Positions 1 through 12,350 of a stretch of 64,000 nt of DNA are shown here, piece after piece. The DNA is taken from NCBI GenBank assembly GCA_036937835.1, contig CM072864.1, forward strand, positions 1,183,501 through 1,247,500. The letters run 5' to 3'. The stretch is from Pampus argenteus (Eukaryota; Chordata; Actinopteri; Scombriformes; Stromateidae). Within the stretch, counting starts at the first letter, position 1. Every line of letters starts with the position of its first letter. A program made the translations under genes and the position numbers. The notes beneath the pieces are model-generated. The model was not told the DNA's origin. It saw nothing but the letters and a program-made list of their open reading frames with translations, and ran no database searches.

Positions 1-2573
1 ATTCACCCAGATATCCGGTGGGACGAAGGTCTGAAAGAAACCAATAAAATGGAAAAATCTGGACCATTAATGGACTCTTTGTGTAATTTTTTGTGTTTGT
101 ATTTGGTCTGTTGGTAATTTTTTTCACCCTGCATCTCCCTTGTCAGCTTCTTGTCTGATCCCCTGTTCAATTTGGTCGTGTTTGAGTTGTTGTTGCTGCC
201 TCTGCTCTCGGGTCCTACTCTCTGCCAATGCTTGTAACAGGACTAAAATCACAGTATCCTGCACTTTCACTCCGTCCACATTCAGCCTCCCTTCATTTCT
301 TCCCCTTCCTCTCTCATTATTAAGTGTTGTGATGGTCCAGTGAGAGCTGTGCTGTAGTTTTATTGCTGTGCTCAGCTGGATCTTAGCTAAGCTAGTCTGC
401 ATCTATTGCAGCAGTACAGTGACTCTGCAGGATTGGTTTGATCTGTGTGTGTGTGTGTGTGTGTGTTCGCTCTTCTCAGGCAATATATTAATGCACTTTC
501 ATTGTTGAAATGCATGCATGTCCGGTGCAGCTCAACTGGAGCAATAAGGGTTTGTTAAGCTACTGATCATCATGTTGACTTCCAGCCTGCTCCTGCAGTG
601 CGGTTCCCGTTAGAAGTGTAACCACTTTGATGGCTTTTACACTTATTGGCAGATCATCCTCCAGCTCAGACAGCCTTTACCACAGTGTCTCGATGCACCA
701 GCATGCATTGCACCTGCATAACATTCAACAGCAACATGTGATTCAGGCTATGTACAGTATGTAAGTCATTTTTATATATGTTGTTGTTGTTTTGTGTACG
801 AATTAAAACACGATGTAACATTTCTTTTTGACACCTCCCCTATAAATATTTAAATACAGCTAGATCAAAAACGTTGTAATTGTCTCTAAAATGTAAATAG
901 AAATTCTGACATCTTTTACTAGAAAGTCACATCATATTTATTTATTTACTCTAGTTTTAATGTTGACATGTCAGACTGACAGGTTTTTTCTCTCTGTGGC
1001 ATTTCTGTTATGTAAAGTTAATAAATGGTGACAGCAAATGTCAGCTGGGTACGTGATGACAGGTTCAGCTCTGCATGACATAAGGACACAGTGGGATGGA
1101 TAATATACACAGTAGGGTAAAAAGCATTTATGATCCAGTGCTTCACTCTCAGTGTCCAAACATCAGACAGGAAAAGGGTTGCCGAGGACTGGAGGAGCTT
1201 TGGATGAGTGAAACTCCCACATCCTGCTGTCTGCTGGATTAGCAGCAGAGACTGCAGCAGCGCTGGAGACCCCCGGGCTGTCTAACAGTCTGTAGACCTC
1301 TGCTCGTCTGTTCGGACGGGATTTTACAGTTTATTCGAAGAGACTCTTGAGCGTAGCTGCTGTGAGTCACACTTTAACACACACATACACACCCTGACCC
1401 CACCCACCCCGTCAGACATATGAGATGCAAGTCGTGAGTTGCATTATAACTGCAGTCTGCTCTGTCCAGGAGGGAAGCTTTTATTTGATCTGAATACAAA
1501 CAGTATTTGGTTTAACATACTGGATATATGGGAAAATGTACATGCCTAATACACATGTATGCACAAACATACATACATAGATTAGTCAAGGTCCGAGGCT
1601 GTGTGTGTTTTCCACAGTATCTCACCTGGCTCTCTCTGGATCTCTGTCTTTCTCTCCTCTTCCACCTCTATCTCTTATCCCTGCTCTGTTTCCTTCTTGT
1701 CAGCACTGAAGCTGCTCGTGTGTCCACCTTGCTCAGGCTGTTTGTGGCTGGGGACGGTGTGACATAACAGGCCTAAAACAAAAGCAGGGAGCTGATAGGT
1801 TGGGAAAAACAGACAGACAGTCCACAGACCAAAAGAAACCAAACTGCACCTCACCTCATGCTTCGTAGCCTTCCAGTAAACTAACATTATCGTCTGGGCC
1901 AGAGCTGGATCCTCCTGATGGATGTTTGCTCTCACATCAGAGTCCACGGGATGGATAAGTTGGTCACTCTCTGCTGGATCCATAGCTGGCCAGATCCTTC
2001 TGTCAAGTTGGTGTGTGTGTGTGTGTGTGTGTGATGTCTTACTGATGATTATAACCCTCCTCTTATCTGTATCACTCAACATGATGTCAGGGTGAACTTT
2101 GGGATAATGATTAAATGTTTATGAGATTGATCTCTGCATCCACAAAGCTACATGAACATGAGCCAGTATTCAAATAAAAAGGATGCTTATTAATAAAGAG
2201 TCAGTTTAACTTACTACAACAACTAACCTGGTAAATTTAGTATCTGTTTCATCAACAGTCATGTTAAACTCGGTTTCTGTTTAACACAAATAATAAAGGT
2301 TCATAATACATTAATAGTGAAAATGATTGTGGTCTTTTATTGAGGTAAATAAAGGCCCCGGTCACCATACGCATACTATACGGGTGCAAAAGTCAGTTCC
2401 CTTTGCTCATTTCTGCCACATTCGCCAATATTTGGCTTGAGATGAGACAGATGAGTGATGATTGGCCGCTGAACCCTGATGTCCTGTGTTTGCCAGCTAA
2501 GTGTCAGCTTGAGTCAGCAGCAGCATGCCGAGGCATCGAGAGCCAAGTGCAGAGGCAGTCAACAACACTCAAC

Positions 2574-2608
<35 letters not shown>

Positions 2609-2723
2609 TGTGTGTGCGCCACCATAATGTTATTTTCTCAGGCTGTCACTGCTCTTGTTGACCACTCCCGTTCTGTCTGAGTGGATGTGGTCACTCACTG
2701 CTCACGTCTCTGTTTGTGTCCAG
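1..2723. other. 5' flank or upstream intron of snph
   Basis: No convincing coding exon. It holds GT runs near 441-466 and 2012-2031. A moderately GC-rich patch at about 1190-1360, followed by gctgctgtgagt, could be a non-coding first exon or promoter, but this is weak. The short ORFs here are repeat-driven or lack protein character. Confidence 0.4.
2577..2620. repeat. GT dinucleotide microsatellite
   Basis: About 20 GT units with one gg interruption, just upstream of the snph first coding exon. The Cys/Val ORFs read through it are artefacts. Confidence 0.9.
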
Positions 2724-2843
2724 GCTGAAGAAAAGAGAGAGAACGTGAGGTCAGAAGAAACGAAGAAGGTTGCACAAGAGGCTGTCTGGCTCCATGTCTG
2801 CTCCTGCTCCAGCCAATCGGAGGTCTGCATCGGGCTCTCGCCG
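2724..2843 (+). CDS. snph: snph first coding exon with 5' leader
   Basis: An acceptor (tgtttgtgtccag) ends at 2723, so a spliced upstream non-coding exon is likely. The leader is 2724-2793, and the ATG at 2794 begins MSAPAPANRRSASGSRR, resembling the Arg/Ser-rich start of mammalian syntaphilin. The donor gtaggt begins at 2844, leaving two bases (cg) of an Arg codon. Reading on in frame meets a stop at once, which supports the exon end. Confidence 0.8.
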
Positions 2844-5800
2844 GTAGGTAGCCAACGAGACGCCAGATTGTGACTTTGACGTGACCTTTTTAGCACCAGC
2901 AGAATGACTCTGTGGACCGTGTGTGTGTAACACAAATCTAACATTGTCCTTTAATTCACCAGCTATTGTTTTGTATATTTCTGGCTGTTTTTTATCCTCC
3001 TCCTACAGGACGCCTACTTTACTTCATCTAGTCATCATATGGTCTGCTGCAAATGTACCATATGACCTCTGACCTCCTGGAAAAAACCCAACATATTGAT
3101 AATTACACACGACTTTATTAATGTCCATCAGTGTTGGGTTAGCATTAGTAATGTAGGTACAGTAATGTGATGTGGTTTCTTTCCGGTGGTGAGCTGCAAG
3201 TTAAAATTAAATAGTTATATAACAGTTATTAGTCCTATTACTTAATGTTTAGGGTCGCTTTGTTACTTATTAACATTAATGACAAATAAACTTAAAAATG
3301 CCTTATTAAAATGTGGTTGACCTGAACTCTTAGTTTTTTCTATATATTCCTTTGCAATCATGGTTGTCAGCATATTGATGTGTTTTCTCATACAGGTATT
3401 ATGTAATTATGGATACCAGCAGAGAGCAGGACCCAAACATAAGAGTGCAGGCAACCCAGATCAGGACAGAACAGACAAAACTCAACAGAACCACTGACCC
3501 GGACTAGACTGGAACGACAGGTCCAACAAGACTCAACAGATCCAAACAGAACTAATCAATAAATGGGATTCAGGTGGTAAAACAAAAGCAGGGAGCTGAT
3601 AGGTTGGGGACAACACAGGGATCAGGGCAGGACTGATGAGAGTGATGAAGTGTGAAGGGAAGAGCAGGTGGTGGAAGGAGCACGGATCACAGAAAGACAA
3701 AAGACCCACAACAAGAGTCCATGAAAAACCACCAAACACAAGTTTAAAAACCAGGACAGTAATGGATGGACTTTCCTGTTAAAGGATGAAACTGGACCTT
3801 AAACCCTTCTCCACACCTATTAACCCATTTAGACTCAGATCTCACTCTATGTCATACACTTAATGCATACATGTTGCAAGCGATCTGTGTATGTGGCTCG
3901 CAGATCATATGTGTAGTTATAGGGGGTGTAGTGCTTCTGTTGCTACGGTAACGTGTAGCTACAGCTGGTCATACCTGTAGCTGTGGTGTCCTCTTTCTCA
4001 TCTCTCTTCCTCAGATTCAACCCTCTGAAGGCGCTGCAGCCCAAACGCCGCTTGCAGCAAATACTGGCGTCGTCACCCGTCCCGGTGCCCAAGCCGGCGT
4101 CAGGGTCGGGGGCGGCGGCACCAGCGGCCACGGCGCCCGCGGCCATCCCTGTGCCCGCGCCTCCTGCGTGAGACACACTTCAGTTACAGTCTCAGAGAGC
4201 ATGCTCCGTAGCTTTAGCTGTAGCACTGGCATGCACTGTAGCCTCTAACACGTCTAACAGAGCGCAGGCAACATTCATGCTACCTGTCAAATTTCAGACC
4301 TTTGACCAGAAGGCAAACATTTGAGATAATTTAGGATTTAATAACTTCGTGAGATGAACGTCTTCAGAACATTTAAGACATTTACCCAGTGATGGTGGTC
4401 AGTAAATTGCACTTTCTTTTCACTATTCTCACACACGTAGAGGACCACAACATGCTTCCGAATTTGTCTTTTTATTTATATAATGTAACTGACACCAAGA
4501 ATCAAAATCGACTTGAATCGTGATGTTCACAAAGATTTCCTGCCTCTTCTGTGACCTAATGGGGAAAAAATATGTAAAATATAAAAAACTGTAACGAGGA
4601 CCCTTCACAGCTTGCAGTTAGGTCACGATTCCACTGTATAATATATAAAAATAACAGTGATATCCTCATCGTTCTCAGTGTTGATATTTATCATGAAAGC
4701 ATAGAGGGAAGCTCTGACATACGTAGATCTGTAGGGTCATTTATACACAAGAATTTGAGATTGACGTGTTTAGCGGCTACATGCACGGTAGAAACAATGC
4801 TATCATCATGCTGTGGAAGCACACTGTGATCACTGGTTCATGAGAAGCACCACTGCACAGTCGACACCGACATGGATGTTAGATACTAACAAGCTCCACA
4901 GCAGAGAGTTAGTGAGACACTGACATTGCCTGAGGCCACAATGTGCCCTCTGGTTTCTTGAGCAAAGTCTCTGTCTCCACCAGAATCAAAGCACAGCGTG
5001 AAGGAATATTTCTGCACTCCACCCACTCACACCTGACCCTACCTGCACTCCACCCACTCACACCTGACCCTACCTGCTGCTACCTCCACTAGACAGCCAC
5101 CCACAGTCCAGACACAGTTCCCATCCCAGCAGATGGACCAGATAGGCTGTCAAACCTTTAACACTGTGTATTTTGTCCCTCTGCAGGCCCGCTGCTTCGG
5201 CTGCTTCCCCTGCGTGTTTCTGTTCTGTCAGTGTCTTGGCTGTTGTCATATATTGATCTTTTAAGGATTGCTGAGCAGTCAATATCTGGCTTCTTGTACC
5301 ACACAGGACATGTTTACTCAGCACTTAGCCCGACTAAAACATGGGAAATATGTTGGTGTCTCAAATATAGCAACCATATATTATATATATAATATAACCA
5401 CTGGGTAATATTGAACAATTTGATTGGAAATATTCTTTCTATAACATCCATACACAACCTCAGACTTAAAATGACAACAGCTATAATAGCCACAATTATT
5501 AATTACAGGATAATGATAAATGCTAAAAGAAACATCATGTTTGATGAAGAAGCTCCAGTAAGTTGAAGTTTCGGGTGTAAAGATGCTGAGCTGGGCGCTT
5601 CTTTGTGAGGTTATCATGTCCTGTGTGAAAATCCCTCATGGCTGTTCTGGATTGGCCCTGCTTGTCCCCGCCTCCCTCCGCGGAGGCCAGTGATTGGGCA
5701 ACAGTCATGTCCTTTATGAATTAAACGTTTGCTATGTGTCATAGATTATTGATTATACAACATTACAATATCAGTTTTATCAGCGAGGAATGTCTTGACA

Positions 5801-8800
5801 GAAGTTGCCCATCACAGATCACCCTTCCTCTTCCTCTTCCTCTTCCCCTTCCTCTTCCTCTTCCTCTTCCCCTTCCTCTTCCCCTTCCTCTTCCTCTTCC
5901 TCTTCCCTTTCCCCTTCCTCTTCCTCTTCCTCTTCCTCTTCCTCTTCCCTTCCCCTTCCTCTTCCTCTTCCTCTTCCTCTTCCCCTTCCTCTTCCCCTTC
6001 CTCTTCCCCTTCCTCTTCTCCTTCCTCTTCCTCTTCCTCGTTAGCACTGATTTACAGTAACTCTACTGTGATACTCAACTTTATCATCTTTAGCAGGATA
6101 GTAGCAGTGGTTAAAAGGTGAAAACAAACATTAATTTGACCTCTTGCTAACATTCGTGTTTAATTTTTTTGTGGTGAAGGTGATTTTTAGTAATTAATCC
6201 ACTGTCTGACGTGGATTAGTTTAAATTGTAATCTGCCCTCATGCTGCAGGATGATGTGATGGAAGATGAACACAACTTTCATTTAGAGAGAAAGACTAGT
6301 ACAGGAGGTTGGATTCGATTATCACATTTTATCACAGTGGTTTAAATCTGTCCTCAATCCATGTAAGCAAAAATACATCCCAACAATTTGAGCTCTGATC
6401 AGAGATGTTCGGCTGAGTTGTATCAGATTTGGAAGTTGAATTTATGTTTGATTATATTTAATTTTAGCCTTGCTGTTGATCTCAGTGGTGCGCTACTGAC
6501 TGGACGAACGGTGCTGTAATAATCACTGAATAACCATTTTACAACATATAACATCATGCTGCTAAAGGACACAGGTTCACCATGTTTGAAGATTGTCTTA
6601 TAACAATATTCAAAAACTTTAATAATGCACTTACAATAGTAAGTGATGGGGGACAAAATCCACAGTATCTGAAGCTAATCTGAAGCTTCAAATCCAGCAG
6701 ATATGTTTTAACGTTACAGTGTTTTCCCTCTTTTTGTTCCCATACTTCCACCACAGCTCAACAGGGAAACACAAAGAGGGAATCTGATGCTAAACAGACT
6801 TTCATCCACCTTTAAGTTTAAATTCATTCATAAAGTGGAAGCTAGCATAGCAAGTATTAGCTGTCTCTTTAATTGGTCCAGAGACCCATAAAATCATTTT
6901 TTTAATTTTTTTTTTAAGTCAAAGCAAACTCGGAGGATGAATATACAATAAATATAAGATTTCTCAGCATAGCATGAATTATGATTTCAGTTTACTTTGT
7001 GCAGAGACTTCGGCCTGAGAGCTTGTTGGAAGTTAAAAGCTCTTTATGATGAGGCTCTCCTGAATAAATACTAATGCTGTTGCAGTCTCTTGTGTTTCAG
7101 GATGTGAAGAGTTAGCTTGTGTCTTGTGCCAGTAAAGGCCTCTTAGCTGCAGATTACTTCACACACATGCTTTGTATGGAGATCCAAACAGAGTAGCCTC
7201 CACTATGAAGGCAGGACTCTCCATCTGTTGGAAAGCTTTCAGTGAGTCGCCTCTCTTGGGTCCCTTCAGTGTTTGAGTGCTTGTTGATATTTGGCATCTG
7301 CCTGCCTGCAGCTCAGGCTCTGAATGAATGAGGTGAATCCTAAGACGTGCTATATGCCACACACACAGTACAGTGTGCATATGTTTGTAGCATGTACGGT
7401 TGAGATGTGGTTCTCTCCTGTCCACTGTCATTTAACACCTTGTTGTCTCTGCCTGGTCTGTCAGGTTTGACTACTGCAGGTTCATAGAGCTAGACTACGT
7501 TCCCATGGAGACAGGCTATATGGTTTCAATGCGCCCGACTAAAGGCTGTGTATCGACCAAGTCGCCGACTAAAGGATACACTTCCACCAAGTCTCCGGAC
7601 CGCCACAGCCGTTCAACAAACTCTCCCTCCACCCCTCGTTCTCGGTCTGTTCTGAGTCCCTCTTTTTTCCTCCCGATCAGTGTTGACTCTCTGATGCATG
7701 GGAATGATGACACACTGAATGTTTCATGATGTGACCTTGTTGAAAACATCTGAGAGTTGTTGACTTGAAGATGTTTCAGCATCATGTCCAGTCTGACCTG
7801 TTACTCCCTTCTTCGCTCTGTTTGTTCTCTTTTCTTTTTATCACACTACATTTACAGCTTCCCTCGCTTTATTTCGTTTTACCATTTTGTCATTGTCTAA
7901 TTTGCTTTGGTTTCCATCTTCACAGAGTAGACTCTCTTTTTAAAAACCAACAACATCACTGTCAGTGCCTGAAGAAGTGCCTGAAAGTCTTTGTGCAGAA
8001 CTGTTGTTTGCTAGCTGTGACTTTGGCCTGTGTATTTGTACCGTGTCTGTGTATATTTGTGTATTTCTGTGTGTTGTATTGGCATGTTAGTAGACCTGGA
8101 TTGAGGTTTACTCCATTCACATCTGTGATTTTGAACAGTGATGGTACTCAACAGCTGACTGAATTAACTTTCACCTTATTGTCTGGAGTGTTGTTTCACA
8201 GTGTTACCAAGGACAGATTAACATGTCTCCCCTTACTTTGGACCAGACGGACTCCAGCCACACCCAGTAATAGAGATCCCTATGGCAACACCTCCCTCAG
8301 CAACAGCAACTCAGGCTCTTGTAAAGGCAGCGACTGCAGCCCCACCAAAGGGTGAGACATCAGAACTTCATGTGACTACCACATATAATGTAATCTCCTT
8401 CACTGCTCTATTAAACAGATAAACAGACTAAACCATTTCATTTTCACTTTTTTATGTAAATCACCGAAAAAGAGATTTCAATGGGCGGTGAATCAGAGGT
8501 CTGAAAACAGCTTTTTAATAATGATATCACACAAACGGTACCACTGAAGCCTTCCTCTCAGTTTGCAGGCTCAATGACAAACACAATCACAATCCAAACT
8601 CTTTTAAACAGGTACACAGCGTCAGGTGCATATAACTTGAAGAAATCAAGCACCTATCATAGACATGAATACAAAGTGAAGTTTTAAAGAACCTAGGAAA
8701 TACCACTATTACCCTTCATGTGTTTGCATCCTGTGTGTCCTAGACGTCACAAGTACACATCATGTACGGACAACCATGGTATCCGGCCCCCTCCACCAGA

Positions 8801-11025
8801 GCAGTACCTCACACCCCTGCAGCAGAAGGAGGTGTGTATCAGACACCTGCGGGCCAGGCTAAAGGAAACCATCAACACTCTTCAAGACAGGTGAAACGTT
8901 GAGATCAAAATAGTTGATTGGTTTTAGCCAGAAAGCCAATATCTTAATATCTTTAGCTCCCTAATTCTCGTATTCTATCTCTCTGTTCTTTCTTTCTATT
9001 TTCCATTTTGCTCCACGTAGGGACACAGAGATAGACGAGCTGAGAGGGCAGCTTTACAGAATGCAGGAGGACTGGGTTGAGGAGGAGTGTCACCGTGTGG
9101 AGGCTCAGCTGGCCCTGAAGGACGCACGTCAGGAGATCCAGCAGCTCAAACAGGCTGTGGACACTGTTCGTGCCCGGCTCAGTGACGCCGGCGGGCTCAG
9201 TGGGGACATCGGGGTCCAGAAGTACTTCCAGGACATCAACACTCAGAACCACAAGCTCGAGAACCTTTTGCTCAGCATGGAGTTAGCCCAGGCTGGGTTA
9301 GCCAAGGAGGGGGAAGCCATACCAGGATGTCGGATCCGTGTCGGAGGTTCGGCACCGGCGTCTGTATCAGGGGAAAGTCCAGGGGCAATCCCCAAACCGG
9401 CGGTAGGTGGTAGGGGGTCTTGCTCCTGCGATGGGTCCCCAGCCCGTTCTCTGACCCGGAGCTCCACCTACACTAAGCTGAGCGATCAGGCGTTGGCAGA
9501 CCGGAACGGCAATGGGCCAGACTTTCCTTGTCTGTCAGGTGACGGCACTCAGGACAGCGGCTTTGTGTGCTGTGGGGAGAGCAGCATCCCCAGTCGGGCT
9601 GACCTGCTGCTGGAAGCTGCCTTTCTTTCTGAGGAAACAGCATCTTTACTCAACTCCTACGCACAGACCTTTTCCCAGTCTCTGCCCACCTCTCTGCCTA
9701 CCTCTCTGCCCACCTCTCTGCCCAGCTCTCTGCCCACCTCTCTGCCCAGCTCTCTGCCCAGCTCTCTACCCCATACATACTCTCATACCTTACCTCATTC
9801 CTTCCCTCGCAATCTGTCCCACTCTGTGCCCCACACCATGCCGCACTCCTCCACCTATGAGAAGCTTTGCACAGGTGAACGGCTAGCACCCTTTCATTGT
9901 GGCCTGGGTGGAGTGAGCTGTATGAGTCATCCCTGCCTGTCCCACCATCACCTGTACCTGCACCCCCTGCGGGAGATGGGCATTCAGACCGAAAGCTGCC
10001 CCATCCCTGCAACAGCAGGTTACCCTTCTGACCTAGACACCATTGCGGAGCAACGCACTTTTCGTTCCCAGGCCTGCAGCCCCACCTCCACCTGGATGTC
10101 TGATGAGGGGGAGGAGGAGCTGGACTCCATCACCACCACCACTTCAGTAACCACAGCGACAGTCATGAGCACAGCTACAGAGCCAATCCCAGTCTCCAAA
10201 ACGCCGCTGGTTCCTCCTTTACAACGATCTGCCACTGTGGATTGTTCCATGGAGAGTCCTCTGTGTGAAGGGAAGCAGAGATGGGAGAACGAGGAAAAGC
10301 AGGAGAAGGAGAAAAGAGAGAAAGAAACTCCTGAAACAGAGAAGCAGGAGGAAACAACCGTGATCGGACTGGCTGAAGAAGGGCAGCAGATGCAGATGGG
10401 CTCAGTGGTGGAAAGTGCATTGGAGGAAGTAGCACCGTGCGACTTAGCAGAAACAACAGCAGAGTTGGAGGGTGATCTTATGTTTGGGGGATGCACTGGA
10501 GAAGGCAATCAGGTTGGAAGAACACAGGAAAACCTCAGCATGGAAGACAGGCAGCAAGAAGTTGATCAATTAGCAGGATCAACCCAGGCAGAGACAGAAG
10601 AGCTGAGTCCAACTCTCCCAGGATCATCACCAGGTGTAGAACAGCCTCACACCTCCCAGCCAAAGAGATCTACTTCCCATGAGGAGGTAGCTGGTGTCAT
10701 TGTCGTAGAGGTACACGATGATGAAGATGAAACTATAGAGCAAGTTGTCACAGAGGGCGACGAAGCAGAGGAGGCAGACTCTGGGACAATTCAGAAGAGC
10801 TACTGGAGTCGTCACTTCCTGGTCGATCTGCTAGCAGTGGCCATTCCTGTGGTGCCAACCGTGGCGTGGCTCTGCCGTGGTCCAGTCCGCGGCAGACAAC
10901 CCATTTATCATATTGGCTCTTTGCTGCGGGGCTGTTGCACTGTGGCGCTGCACTCGCTACGCAGGGGAGGTGGGTTGAGGCATTACCCCGCAGGCGGGGG
11001 AGACCTGGGCGGATCACAGATATAA
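2794..11025 (+). CDS. snph: syntaphilin (axonal mitochondrial anchor), multi-exon gene
   Basis: Syntaphilin docks mitochondria to axonal microtubules and sits in the outer mitochondrial membrane through its C-terminus. Coding exons: 2794-2843, 8247-8351, 8744-8890, 9021-11025, with possible cassette exons 4015-4167 and 7465-7644. All introns are GT-AG and every junction is phase 2. Without cassettes the product is 768 aa; with both it is 879 aa. What shows the family: an Arg/Ser-rich start (MSAPAPANRRSASGSRR), the PEQYLTPLQQKEVCIRHL block from about residue 70, a coiled coil to about residue 190 (RMQEDWVEEECHRVEAQLAL), the SPARSLTRSSTYTKLSD motif, and a C-terminal SYWSRHFLVDLLAV block with a membrane segment at about 701-719. 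The mammalian protein is near 500-540 aa, so this copy is much longer, mainly through a low-complexity central part and an acidic region. It converges on sdcbp2, as in human 20p13. Which teleost duplicate (a or b) it is cannot be told here. Confidence 0.93.
4015..4167 (+). CDS. snph: candidate snph cassette exon A (Ala/Pro-rich, 51 codons)
   Basis: The acceptor ctctcttcctcag ends at 4014 and a donor gtgaga starts at 4168. The 153-nt segment enters and leaves in phase 2, so it can be included or skipped between the first exon and any later one without a frame change. It encodes RFNPLKALQPKRRLQQILAS followed by an Ala/Pro-rich tail. It is strikingly GC-rich against AT-rich flanks. Unspliced reading stops at the tga inside the donor. 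The basic N-terminal half could extend the microtubule-binding part; that is inference, and transcript support is unknown. Confidence 0.55.
5012..5073. repeat. 31-bp perfect tandem duplication
   Basis: Two adjacent identical copies of a 31-bp unit starting ctgcactccacccactcac and ending cctgaccctac, inside an snph intron. Confidence 0.9.
5815..6041. repeat. CCTCTT/CCCCTT polypyrimidine microsatellite
   Basis: About 225 nt of almost pure pyrimidine on the plus strand, built from cttcct hexamers with cttcccc variants. Leu/Pro, Ser and Arg/Gly/Lys ORFs in all frames are by-products of the repeat. A homopurine-homopyrimidine tract of this length can form triplex DNA. Confidence 0.95.
6590..6850 (+). 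repeat. dispersed repeat, copy A of a three-copy family
   Basis: Shares long near-identical stretches (e.g. gaagcttcaaatccagcag, ccaccacagctcaacaggg) with 25690-26120 on the same strand and with 33600-33731 on the opposite strand. No coding capacity. It looks like a non-autonomous teleost element; ends are approximate. Confidence 0.8.
7465..7644 (+). CDS. snph: candidate snph cassette exon B (PTKG/SP repeats, 60 codons)
   Basis: A strong acceptor (tctgcctggtctgtcag) ends at 7464. The likely donor gtctgt at 7645 is weak. The 180-nt segment is phase 2 at both ends. It encodes FDYCRFIELDYVPMETGYMV, then a repeat-like stretch with PTKG twice, KSP twice and NSPSTP. The PTKG motif recurs at the end of the next exon (SPTKG at 8339-8350). 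Several Ser/Thr-Pro sites suggest proline-directed phosphorylation. Inclusion in mRNA is inferred. Confidence 0.55.
8247..8351 (+). CDS. snph: snph exon (Ser/Asn-rich N-terminal segment)
   Basis: The acceptor ends at 8246 (ttactttggaccag) and the donor gtgaga starts at 8352. It encodes RTPATPSNRDPYGNTSLSNS, then NSGSCKGSDCSPTK. It aligns with mammalian syntaphilin RDAYGTSSLSSSSNSGSYKG. The length is 105 nt, phase 2 at both ends. Confidence 0.88.
8744..8890 (+). CDS. snph: snph exon (start of conserved syntaphilin domain)
   Basis: The acceptor tgtgtgtcctag ends at 8743 and the donor gtgaaa starts at 8891. It encodes SCTDNHGIRPPPPEQYLTPL and QQKEVCIRHLRARLKETINT, nearly identical to mammalian syntaphilin and the beginning of the coiled coil. 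Confidence 0.93.
9021..11025 (+). CDS. snph: snph terminal coding exon (coiled coil, low-complexity middle, membrane anchor)
   Basis: The acceptor ctccacgtag ends at 9020 and the stop is at 11023-11025. The exon carries the rest of the coiled coil, SPARSLTRSSTYTKLSD, a SLPT/SLPS repeat (9679-9774), a His/Ser/Pro stretch, a Glu/Lys-rich segment near 10285-10350, an acidic segment (DDEDETIEQ) and the conserved tail SYWSRHFLVDLLAVAIPVVP. A second hydrophobic stretch (SLLRGCCTVALHSL) follows, as in mammals. All 668 codons are open. Confidence 0.95.
9679..9774 (+). repeat. snph: 12-nt coding minisatellite in snph
   Basis: Eight in-frame copies of a 12-nt unit (tctctgcccacc or tctctgcccagc) encode SLPT/SLPS repeats, about residues 321-352. 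The unit is a multiple of three, so copy-number change preserves frame. I know of no counterpart in mammalian syntaphilin. Confidence 0.9.
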
Positions 11026-12059
11026 GAGGAGAGCCTGTTGAGCACTATGACGTCCCTTGTACGGGTCTGGGTTCTTACCTTGTTGAAAGATAGCTGTTGT
11101 TTGAAAAGTCTCATCAAGGTTAATAGCTCTTTGGTCCTGCCCCTACAGTCTCTCATCCACTGGTGTCTGCTGTTGTACCAAGACATCTGCCAACACTACT
11201 GACTTGTGCAAAACTGAATGAGCTGATTGACACGAATGATCAATGCTTGGATGTTTGCTGCTGATTGTTTAGTGTTTTAAATGCAGGGAAAATGTGAAAG
11301 GTGAATTTATATGTCAACATACGATTCTGACATGTTGGTGAGTGTGTACATGTACAGTGTGTACGCTTAATGTAAGTCTGTAACCAAATGGTCTTGTTGT
11401 CTGTAGACGAGCAATACGCTGCTCAATGAATTCACGTTTCTTATGACTGCAGACAGTTTGGGCTTTCCTTTGAGTCTTCACGATTGAAACCATGGAGCTC
11501 CTTCATTTTCAGGAATTAGACACAGAACTCAGGTAGATGCTAAAGGTAGAAACACATCGAACGTGGCCATGAACCAGACACCTCCCATACTCGTAGACGT
11601 GCAGTTTGCTGCTGCTTCCTCTGCTTTTTTCTGTTGGTTTTTTTTTGACAATTGCATGTCAAAAATTTTCATTTTATCAGCTGTTATAAGCTGACCATTT
11701 TCTCCTTTCTTTAAAGTTGACTTTGCAATACAATCTGCTCTTTGCTTTCTCTCAACCCCAACATGGGCCGATTAAAACAGGATTTGTCACCTCTCATAGA
11801 AAATAAATGGAAGCTGGCTCCACCCAGATTACCGTGTCCGATGTGTTTCTACCTTCAGAGTATGGTTACGTTTCCAGAAATCAAACAAGGCTGATTCGGA
11901 CGCTAAAACTTATCCACATGTTTAATCATCCACAAAGTTGGTATATGGTCAATTATTGATATATAAACATTTAAATATATTGTGACTGTAACCAAACCTC
12001 ATTCATCCATCTTGACTGTGAAGCTACAGCTGAAACCAACATATTTTCTACACCTTCAT

Positions 12060-12350
12060 TTTACTTTTTGAAATTTTGGGAAATACTCGTATCTAACAAA
12101 AGTTAGATCAGGAGATTGTTACCACTTTAAATTGTCTGGTAAATATGAAGGTAGATTATCTTTAGCTTAGCATAAAGACTGGGAGCTGGGTGGACATTAT
12201 ATCTATGTCCTATGTCTATATCTTTTTTTTACATTTCTGTTTGTGTGCAGATTAAACAGACAAGATGTATATCTGTAACATTTTGAGGCGCTAGTTGCTT
12301 AGCATCTGTTTCCAGTCTTTATGCTAAGCTAAGCTAATTATGGCTCAGTA
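12060..12350. repeat. diverged teleost MITE-like repeat with hairpin
   Basis: Contains attttgggaaatactcg and agcttagcataaagactgg, with an inverted partner ccagtctttatgctaagct at about 12312-12330. These are hallmarks of an interspersed repeat I recognise as common in percomorph genomes. Related fragments appear near 53964 and 62499. No coding sequence. Confidence 0.7.

Larger units (their letters stand above)
2844..8246. other. snph intron space
   Basis: Apart from the two candidate cassette exons, this holds a 31-bp tandem duplication (5012-5073), the CCTCTT microsatellite (5815-6041) and a dispersed repeat (about 6590-6850). The remainder is AT-rich intron without recognisable genes. Confidence 0.6.

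Noticed and set aside
1675..2082. 135-codon minus ORF upstream of snph
   Set aside because: Includes a His/Thr run from a GT microsatellite and no conserved segment.
5734..6121. Long Leu/Pro-, Ser- and Arg/Gly-rich ORFs of 79-108 codons
   Set aside because: All are translations of the CCTCTT microsatellite in different frames.
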